Below, in pieces: positions 1 to 4,886 of a DNA stretch of 5,194 nt. The notes beneath the pieces are model-generated. The model saw only the letters and a program-made list of their open reading frames with translations. It was not told the DNA's origin and made no database searches. The translations under genes and the position numbers were made by a program. Each line of letters starts with the position of its first letter. Position 1 is the stretch's first letter. The stretch is from positions 1 through 5,194 of the forward strand of contig JAJYMU010000284.1 in assembly GCA_021786655.1 (NCBI GenBank). Reading direction: 5' to 3'. This stretch comes from Bacteroidota bacterium. Its GTDB lineage: Bacteria > Bacteroidota > Ignavibacteria > Ignavibacteriales > Melioribacteraceae.

Positions 1-17
1 AAAGCTGTATGCTCTAG

Positions 18-29
18 AAACCGCGGTTT
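18..29. other. Perfect 12 bp palindrome
   Basis: AAACCGCGGTTT is a perfect dyad with no spacer, followed by TATTTT on the + strand. The lack of a loop argues against a terminator. A protein-binding site or chance are both possible, and the neighbouring gene is outside the window. Confidence 0.3.
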
Positions 30-57
30 ATTTTCCCCTCTCATCCTTTCCATAAAA

Positions 58-92
58 TGTTTTGGTGTTCCTCCCGAACACAACATAAAACA
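58..92. other. Inverted repeat / possible hairpin
   Basis: GTGTTC (65-70) and GAACAC (76-81) form a 6 bp stem around the loop CTCCC. TGTTTT (58-63) and AAAACA (87-92) can extend it after an asymmetric internal loop. It could be a weak terminator or an operator for the gene to the left of the window; there is no clean T run directly after the stem. Confidence 0.4.
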
Positions 93-153
93 ATCCTATT
101 AAACATTCAACAGAAATTAGCTTTCAGCAACACGCACGCGGCGTTCAGCTCTC

Positions 154-206
154 AGACGACAGCAGACTGCTGACTGCTGACAGCCATTTGCTATCCGCCA
201 ACTGCC
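154..206. repeat. GC-richer quasi-repeat with 7 bp tandem units
   Basis: GACTGCT occurs at 165-171 and 172-178, followed by the variant GACAGCC at 179-185, so the period is 7 bp. It is preceded by CAGCAG (160-165), which can pair with CTGCTG at 167-172 or 174-179. The block continues as CATTTGCTATCCGCCAACTG. It resembles the sequence at 1020-1053, so the two similar blocks lie towards either end of the gene-poor region. Confidence 0.55.
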
Positions 207-524
207 CCATAATGTATTGCACTCTACATTGATTCAATTTGTCTTTCTTACTTGATTTGAAATAGATAATTCGTTTGAAACTAACGTAAAATTTAAGGTC
301 ATATTATTCGATTAATCCATTTCATAATTGTTCACCCCAATCTCACATGCGCTCTGTTTCCGTCCTGAATCCGTCTTGAAACCGTCGTAACCGGCACCAA
401 ACTCCAAGCTCAATAATGGATTTGCAGCTTGTATCACTTGTCCGTCTGACATACATGTTTCGTTTTCACAATGGATTCCAACATTCCGGCAATTCTTTTG
501 GCATTTCTCAACCAATTTCTCTCA

Positions 525-880
525 TTGCGATACTATATCATATCTCCGAATGACTTCACAGTGCTAATGAATGAGTTGAGAATTGCAATGAGAGCAAAAT
601 CTTGGCAATGAGTTATATCGGTATGACATTGTTTCACTTGAAGTCGTCTCCGAACGAGTTTATCACTCCTCTGAATGAAAATTTTTCTCAATGAATGGGA
701 ATTTCCCCCTTTGAATCAATTCATTATGCCTCTGAACGAAAAGCTTGCTGCTATGAATGAGTTCACATTGACAATGAAGAAAATAACAACACCTTTGAAC
801 GGTTGCATGACCGCTTTGAAGAAAAAGGTTAAACCAATGATTGGATGCATGGGGCTTTGAAAAATGACGACTACCAAATG
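525..880. repeat. Degenerate tandem array, 20-21 bp period, about 18 units
   Basis: A core close to YTGAAYGA recurs with its first T (or C) at 526, 547, 568, 589, 609, 630, 651, 672, 692, 712, 733, 754, 775, 796, 817, 838, 858 and 879. The steps are all 21 or 20 bases. Good cores include CGAATGA (547), TGAATGA (568, 672, 754), CGAACGA (651) and TGAACGA (733); units at 526, 630 and 879 are weak. The remaining 12 or so bases of each unit vary. From 711 to 856 the period is exactly 21, and the + strand reads as heptapeptides beginning LNQ, LNE, MNE, MKK, LNG, LKK and MIG. Four 20-base steps break this frame elsewhere. It may be a decayed heptad-repeat gene or a DNA-level repeat; the sequence alone does not decide. 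Confidence 0.8.
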
Positions 881-1015
881 TCTAATTACTAACGACCGAT
901 TTCAAATTACAAATGATAAATTAGAAATGATAAATGCACTGTGACTAATCCCAATGCCAAAATGACCAATTACTAATTACAAATGAGGAGTTCGTGGAAA
1001 TGAAATACTAAATTC
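861..1015. repeat. AT-rich quasi-repeat block
   Basis: This block is made of overlapping variants of the words AATGAC, CTAATTAC and ACAAATGA. AATTACAAATGA occurs exactly at 905-916 and 975-986. AAATGATAAAT occurs at 911-921 and 925-935, a 14 bp step. Similar words appear at 876-892 and 958-986. There are no long exact copies, so it is a self-similar low-complexity tract, not a mobile element. I see no gene or structural RNA in it. It follows directly on the 21 bp array and may grade into it. Confidence 0.6.
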
Positions 1016-1019
1016 AAAA

Positions 1020-1053
1020 CTGCCGACGGCTAACCGCTTACAGCTAAAAGCTA
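1020..1053. repeat. GC-richer quasi-repeat at the 3' end of the operon
   Basis: The + strand reads CTGCCGACGGCTAACCGCTT and then ACAGCTAAAAGCTA. It is a chain of GCTnAC/AGCT words resembling the block at 154-206 in the same orientation. It touches the stop codon of the cytochrome c gene. A 4 bp stem (AGCT, AAA loop, AGCT, 1042-1052) is too weak and lacks a T run, so I do not call a terminator here. Confidence 0.5.
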
Positions 1054-2406
1054 CTTCTTATACGTCTGCAGCAGCCATGTAGCAACAGCATCGGCTTCGT
1101 TAGGTTTCAAACCTTGGTTAGGCATGGAAGGATAATCGGGATTCTTCTTCACCGGATTCATAATGAATTTTACAAGCTCGTCCTTCTTCCCTTCGTATTT
1201 CGGCAGAACGGAATTGTATGGCGGACCAACTACGCGGTGATCGAACGCGTGACAAGCAATACATCGTCCGTTGTAAATATCTGCGCCGTTGATTGCGGGC
1301 GCGGCGGTTAATCCGGCTTCTTCCAAAGTTTTCTTTTCATACTTAACGTACTCTGCGGCAAGAACTTCTGTGTGCATCTTCGTATCTGTATCGAAAGCAA
1401 AATGATCTTTGATAACCAATAACGCGACGACGATTATCAATAAATAAATTGCCGAAGCGCGGTACTTGATGCTGGATTCTTTGATCATGATGTAGAACAT
1501 TATGCTGAGAACTAAAAGAAGAATTAAAGCAACAGTAAGTATCTCGAAAAAGCCGAAGGACAAAGCCGCAATGGGCTGAGCTACAACCGTTAGCGCAATT
1601 ACCAAAGGAAGAAGAACAACGGCAACCAGTCCCCTGCTCAATGCAAAGGATTTAACAAACGACCGGTAAGTTTCGTCGAACGATGAAATGTTTTCTGTGT
1701 TGAAAAAGAAATAGAGAACCGCAGACGTAGTAAGCGCGAGTGAAAGCACAAGGAATTGGAGAAAATAAAATAATGTTGAGAATGAAAATATAATTCCGAA
1801 TAAACTGTTATCGGTCTGCCAGCGTGAAGTATCTCCGGCAAGCTGAACCGCGCCGGAGAAAAGATAGACAGCAACTGCAAGAAGAATCAACCCATACAAA
1901 CCGCTCTTGCGGTGAATGTTTCCGGTTTTACCGCTGTATGATTCGATCTCACTCTTTAATGATTCGTCTGTCTTGGCGGAATCTTTTTTCTCATCGGCAA
2001 ATTGGAAAATATCTTTTAAGTGAAAAGTGTATTTGTAAGTGTAAGTAAGAATCAATCCGGCAGCGAACAGCAGAAGCGAAAGAAGCAGATAGCCGGTAAC
2101 ATCCAAGCTTGTTAAATGCAGAAACTGTGCGTAACAGAACACGGCGCTCAAAAGCGGAACGACACCGAGAGCAAATGAAACGCCTTTGTTGAACGTGATA
2201 AGATCGATCAATTTCTTAGAAAAGTTATGAAGAAGTTTATCGCCGCTCTTAACGGATTTCTTGTTGAAAAAAAGAGACAACGAAAGCGAACCGAACAGTA
2301 TTCCTGTGTACGTAAAGAAAATTATGAAAGTCAGTACAAGCAGATATTTCAGCAGCATCAAATGAGGCGCTGATTGAGGAAGAACCGAATTGTCTAAGAA
2401 TTGCAT
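1051..2406 (-). CDS. Polytopic membrane protein with C-terminal class I cytochrome c domain
   Basis: Probable membrane-bound electron carrier of the oxidase; I do not recognise a named family for its membrane part. Counted from the ATG at 2406 (451 residues), about eight hydrophobic helices lie near 18-44, 76-96, 104-125, 169-189, 203-235, 259-277, 283-308 and 317-333, with a charged Lys/Ser/Glu-rich loop at 126-168. Residues about 370-451 form a mono-heme cytochrome c domain. CIACH (C382, C385, H386) binds heme covalently, VGPPYNSVLPKYEG follows, and M428 in YPSMPNQGL is the likely sixth ligand. The heme must be outside the membrane, so an even helix count also puts the N-terminus outside. 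The membrane part looks internally duplicated. It is the last gene of the oxidase operon. Because subunit II lacks a heme domain, I infer that this protein feeds electrons to CuA. A TTG at 2412 is an alternative start; neither has a clear ribosome binding site. Confidence 0.85.
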   Translation of the reverse strand: MQFLDNSVLPQSAPHLMLLKYLLVLTFIIFFTYTGILFGSLSLSLFFNKKSVKSGDKLLHNFSKKLIDLITFNKGVSFALGVVPLLSAVFCYAQFLHLTSLDVTGYLLLSLLLFAAGLILTYTYKYTFHLKDIFQFADEKKDSAKTDESLKSEIESYSGKTGNIHRKSGLYGLILLAVAVYLFSGAVQLAGDTSRWQTDNSLFGIIFSFSTLFYFLQFLVLSLALTTSAVLYFFFNTENISSFDETYRSFVKSFALSRGLVAVVLLPLVIALTVVAQPIAALSFGFFEILTVALILLLVLSIMFYIMIKESSIKYRASAIYLLIIVVALLVIKDHFAFDTDTKMHTEVLAAEYVKYEKKTLEEAGLTAAPAINGADIYNGRCIACHAFDHRVVGPPYNSVLPKYEGKKDELVKFIMNPVKKNPDYPSMPNQGLKPNEADAVATWLLQTYKK

Positions 2407-2418
2407 ATTCAAACCGTT

Positions 2419-3300
2419 TTAAAATTCATGAAGTAATAACTTATCTAATGAAAGAACCAGAACAACAGCGAGCACATAAAGATTGATCCGCAAGAAAGCT
2501 TTTCTGAAAATGATCCGTTCAAAGTAATCCGTAAGTATGTCGCGTGATTCGATTAAAAGCCAAACGCCTAATGCAGCAATCACCAGCGCAGTAATAAAAT
2601 GGGCGGAGATATTAACAAACGGAATTATAACGCAGCTTGTTGCGAGAGCAGCCATCCATACAAATGTTATTCTGCTCAACTGCGAGTTGGAAAATATTTT
2701 TGTAAGTGTCGGAAATCCGGCTTTCTCGTAATCTTTTCCGTAAAGTAAAAGGAGCAGCCAGAAATGCGGAATCTGCCAGATAAAGAAAAACAGCGCGAGC
2801 GATAAAATTTTAAGATCCAGCAGAGCGCCGCCGGATGCAACCCAGCCGATCACAGGAGGTATTGCGCCGATGAGTGAACCGGGAACGACTGCCAATGCAT
2901 ATTTTTTCTTGAGCGGCGTATAAACAACGTTGTACCAAATCAACGCGAGCCATCCGAGAAGCACAGCAGTTACATTTGATGAGAGATAAATAATCATTGA
3001 ACCGAATAGAACTAAAATTGAAGCGGCGACAACTGCATGCTTTGCAGTTATTCTTCCGGAAGGAATCGGTCGTCCCTTCGTGCGGTCCATCAATGCATCG
3101 GAGAATCTTTCCTGGTAATGGTTCAGCGCCGACGACCCCATGGCAAGTATAAACACGCCGAATGCAGGAAGTATCATTCGCCACTCAAGCCGCGCTGAGT
3201 TGAGCAAGTAACCGATCGAAGTGGAAAACGCAACGAAGAAAGTGATCTTCACTTTGCCAAGTTCTAAAATTATTCCGATATGTTTTTTCAGTTCTGCCAT
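2419..3300 (-). CDS. ctaB: Protoheme IX farnesyltransferase (heme O synthase)
   Basis: Integral membrane prenyltransferase (UbiA superfamily, CtaB/CyoE/COX10) that adds a farnesyl group to heme B to make heme O, the precursor of heme A. The 293-residue length is typical and about eight to nine hydrophobic helices are visible. The first polyprenyl-diphosphate/Mg site reads N60-x3-E64-x3-D68 followed by MDRTKGRP (71-78). The family usually has Asp at the first acidic position. The second conserved loop reads VVYTPLKKK (125-133) and continues into IGAIPPVIGW (144-153). HFWLLLLLYGKDYEKAGFP (179-197) is the CyoE-type HFW...DY...G.P segment with D190. The N-terminus (LELGKVKITFFVAFSTSIGYL) matches the usual family start, supporting the ATG at 3300. 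It starts 3 bp after the coxB stop; the nearest GGAG is 14 bases upstream, so initiation probably depends on coupling. Confidence 0.95.
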   Translation of the reverse strand: MAELKKHIGIILELGKVKITFFVAFSTSIGYLLNSARLEWRMILPAFGVFILAMGSSALNHYQERFSDALMDRTKGRPIPSGRITAKHAVVAASILVLFGSMIIYLSSNVTAVLLGWLALIWYNVVYTPLKKKYALAVVPGSLIGAIPPVIGWVASGGALLDLKILSLALFFFIWQIPHFWLLLLLYGKDYEKAGFPTLTKIFSNSQLSRITFVWMAALATSCVIIPFVNISAHFITALVIAALGVWLLIESRDILTDYFERIIFRKAFLRINLYVLAVVLVLSLDKLLLHEF

Positions 3301-3303
3301 TTA

Positions 3304-3936
3304 CTAATTATTCACTCCAGCCTTCTGCAATTTTGCCGGCGCGCCAAACCACGCAGTAAATTTATTTTCCGGCATCACAACAACTTTAGTGTACATAGCG
3401 GAGTGATTCAATCCGCAATACTCCGCACACGCTACGTCGTACGCCCCCTCTTCCTTCGGCGTGAAATACAAATGATTCGTTTGACTGAAAAGTATGTCTT
3501 CCTTTATTCTGAACGCCGGAATATAAAACGCGTGGTTGACATCCATCGAGCGCATTTCCAAATCAATGGGCGTGTTAATCGGAACATAAAGCGTGTCGGA
3601 CTTTCTTCCGTTATCGTAAGTAAAAGAAAAATGCCACATGCGCGCAGTAACTTTAACAACAAATGCCTCATCGGGTCTATCGCGAAATTCTCTATAACTT
3701 GTGTAACCGAAATAAAACATTGAGAGAACCAAGAGAGTCGGGATTAAAATCCAAACCACTTCCAGCCAAAGGTTGCCGTGAATATCAACCGGCTCGTGCC
3801 CCTTCTTTCTGTTGTACTTGAAAACAAAATATATCATTGTTGCCGTAATACCCAGCAGAAGTACAACCGAGATACTCACGATGTAAAGCATTACGAAATC
3901 AACTGACCCTGCATGTGTTGTTGGTGCTGGAAACAT
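3304..3936 (-). CDS. coxB: Cytochrome c oxidase subunit II (CuA subunit, no fused cytochrome c)
   Basis: Accepts electrons from cytochrome c at a binuclear CuA centre on the outer face of the membrane and passes them to heme a in subunit I. The 210-residue protein has two N-terminal helices (about 15-40 and 59-80, the second with LEVVWILIPTLLVLSMFY) and then the cupredoxin domain. All CuA ligands are present: H135 in DVNHAFYIPAF, then C170, E172 (backbone ligand), C174, H178 and M181 in CAEYCGLNHSAM. The aromatic electron-entry segment reads MWHFSF at 100-105, keeping the key Trp (W101) but differing from the classical QWYWSY. There is no obvious cleavable signal peptide. The protein ends about 29 residues after the last ligand, so it lacks the C-terminal cytochrome c domain of fused caa3 subunit II proteins. 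The gene comes after subunits I, III and IV, not first. Confidence 0.96.
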   Translation of the reverse strand: MFPAPTTHAGSVDFVMLYIVSISVVLLLGITATMIYFVFKYNRKKGHEPVDIHGNLWLEVVWILIPTLLVLSMFYFGYTSYREFRDRPDEAFVVKVTARMWHFSFTYDNGRKSDTLYVPINTPIDLEMRSMDVNHAFYIPAFRIKEDILFSQTNHLYFTPKEEGAYDVACAEYCGLNHSAMYTKVVVMPENKFTAWFGAPAKLQKAGVNN

Positions 3937-3940
3937 TTAA

Positions 3941-3946
3941 CTCCTC
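3941..3946 (-). promoter_or_regulatory. Ribosome binding site of coxB, overlapping the coxD stop
   Basis: GAGGAG lies four bases before the ATG at 3936. Its first two bases belong to the TGA stop of coxD, so termination on coxD and initiation on coxB are physically linked. The spacing is short but the match is strong. Confidence 0.75.
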
Positions 3947-4235
3947 AACGAAATAGAACGTCAAAAAATGTTAAAGCGAAAATTATCAATAAGGTAACTC
4001 CGCTTAGAGCGAGGAACACTTTGAAAATCGGCTCATCAAATTTTATGTGCATGAAAATATTTATAACTAAGGTGGATTTTATTGCCGCGATAAGAAGCGC
4101 AATGAAAAGAGTGTATCTTCCCAAACCAATGCCGGCAACGGTAACAGTAATTGATGTGAACGCTAAAAGCGCAACCCATACCAGGATATACGTTCCGTAT
4201 GAAATGTGATGAACTTTATTGTCGTGATCGCTCAT
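3945..4235 (-). CDS. coxD: Cytochrome c oxidase subunit IV, bacterial caa3 type
   Basis: Small accessory membrane subunit of bacterial aa3/caa3 oxidases (prokaryotic COX4 family, also called CtaF or CoxD), thought to stabilise the complex. The 96-residue length is typical. After a short His-rich N-terminus (SDHDNKVHH) there are three hydrophobic helices at about 13-36, 41-62 and 69-93. The best family signature is at 46-66: a helix with AAIKSTLVINIFMHIKFD, that is, a buried Lys then FMH-I/L-K at the membrane edge. Weakly conserved small proteins like this are identified mostly by this motif plus context, and here both agree. The gene sits between subunits III and II. Its TGA stop lies inside the ribosome binding site of coxB. 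Confidence 0.9.
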   Translation of the reverse strand: MSDHDNKVHHISYGTYILVWVALLAFTSITVTVAGIGLGRYTLFIALLIAAIKSTLVINIFMHIKFDEPIFKVFLALSGVTLLIIFALTFFDVLFR

Positions 4236-4242
4236 GTAAAAA

Positions 4243-4247
4243 TCCTT
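4243..4247 (-). promoter_or_regulatory. Ribosome binding site of coxD
   Basis: AAGGA lies seven bases before the ATG at 4235, in the 21 bp gap after ctaE. It fixes the start of the small subunit IV gene. Confidence 0.65.
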
Positions 4248-4256
4248 GTTTGAAGA

Positions 4257-4886
4257 TTACTGAATCAAATAGAACAACGGGAACAAGAAAATCCAGATCA
4301 AATCCACCAAGTGCCAGTAGAGACCGGAGTTTTCAAGTTTTGCGTAACTGTCTTTTGTAATGATGTCCCTCTTGATGAAGACAAGCATGAAAGTTAAAAC
4401 TACCATTCCAACCAGAACATGCAAACCGTGAAGACCGGTCATCACAAAGTATAGACCGTAGAATAAAATTTGTCCGTTCGGTTTGGCGGCTAATTCTTTT
4501 GAACCCGGATAAATGCCGTGCGAAAACTTTGTCGACCATTCGAAAAATTTATTTACCATGAACATTGCCGCTAAGATCAGCGTTGTCAAAATCAAAATCA
4601 TTGAGAGGAACTTGTTCCCTTTTTGAATTGCAGCGATTGAAAGCGCAACTGTTAAAGAACTTGTGAGAAGAATAATTGTGTTCAGCGTTCCGATGCCGGT
4701 GTTTAATTCCATCGCCGCAATATGAAATTGTTGCTGGTACTGATATCTATAAACGGCGTACACAAGAAACAATCCGCCGAACAAAAGGACTTCGGTGAAA
4801 AGGAACAGCCACATTCCCATCTTTGCGCCGACATCGTCGCGATGTGTTTGATGAGTAGCCGCAGCAGTTTCTTGATGATTACTCAT
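4257..4886 (-). CDS. ctaE: Cytochrome c oxidase subunit III
   Basis: Non-catalytic core membrane subunit of the heme-copper oxidase, which stabilises subunit I. The 209-residue protein has the length and five-helix plan of the short bacterial form (mitochondrial subunit III has seven helices). Helices lie at about 23-45, 65-87, 93-112, 138-170 and 188-207. Family motifs are visible in order: KMGMWLFLFTEVLLFGGLF at 22-40, NTIILLTSSLT at 69-79, FYGLYFVMTGLHGLHVLVG at 142-160, and the C-terminal ENSGLYWHLVDLIWIFLFP at 185-203. The Glu of FTEVLLF and the His residues of GLHGLH are hallmarks of the COX3 family. The first 20 residues are a His/Thr-rich soluble tail. The ATG at 4886 is supported by a well-placed AAGGAG. 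The gene overlaps ctaD by 8 bp and is 21 bp from coxD. Confidence 0.96.
   Translation of the reverse strand: MSNHQETAAATHQTHRDDVGAKMGMWLFLFTEVLLFGGLFLVYAVYRYQYQQQFHIAAMELNTGIGTLNTIILLTSSLTVALSIAAIQKGNKFLSMILILTTLILAAMFMVNKFFEWSTKFSHGIYPGSKELAAKPNGQILFYGLYFVMTGLHGLHVLVGMVVLTFMLVFIKRDIITKDSYAKLENSGLYWHLVDLIWIFLFPLFYLIQ

Larger units (their letters stand above)
1..1050. other. Gene-poor repetitive intergenic region
   Basis: About 1 kb without a supportable gene lies downstream of the oxidase operon. It contains a palindrome and a hairpin in the first 100 bases, GC-richer quasi-repeats near 154-206 and from 1020, a 20-21 bp periodic array from about 525 to 880 and an AT-rich quasi-repeat from about 861. 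Between about 207 and 470 I see only AT-rich sequence without a motif I can name. No tRNA, rRNA or clear Rho-independent terminator was recognised. The short open frames inside lack ribosome binding sites or family signatures. Confidence 0.7.

Noticed and set aside
312..515. Minus-strand open frame of 67 codons
   Set aside because: It starts only at TTG, has no clear ribosome binding site, shows no recognisable domain and runs close to the left end of the periodic array. The C-terminal half has a protein-like composition, so a gene remnant is not excluded, but there is too little to call it.
675..860. Plus-strand open frame of 61 codons
   Set aside because: It lies wholly inside the 21 bp periodic array, has no ribosome binding site, and stays open mainly because the array happens to be in frame there. 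It is reported as part of the array instead.
525..880. CRISPR array
   Set aside because: Units are only 20-21 bp, no repeat is exactly conserved, there are no separate spacers, and no cas-like gene is nearby.
861..1015. Insertion sequence remnant
   Set aside because: There are no terminal inverted repeats, target duplication or transposase fragment. The similarity is only among short internal words.
1020..1053. Rho-independent terminator after the operon
   Set aside because: The only stems are about 4 bp and no T run follows on the minus strand. Termination must lie elsewhere or be Rho-dependent.
2810..3184. Second minus-strand frame inside ctaB
   Set aside because: It overlaps the clear CtaB frame and gives a Cys/Arg-rich translation without motifs. 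It is a shadow frame.
3280..3723. Plus-strand open frame of 147 codons
   Set aside because: It is antisense to coxB, whose CuA motifs are complete, and its own translation shows no domain. It is a shadow frame.
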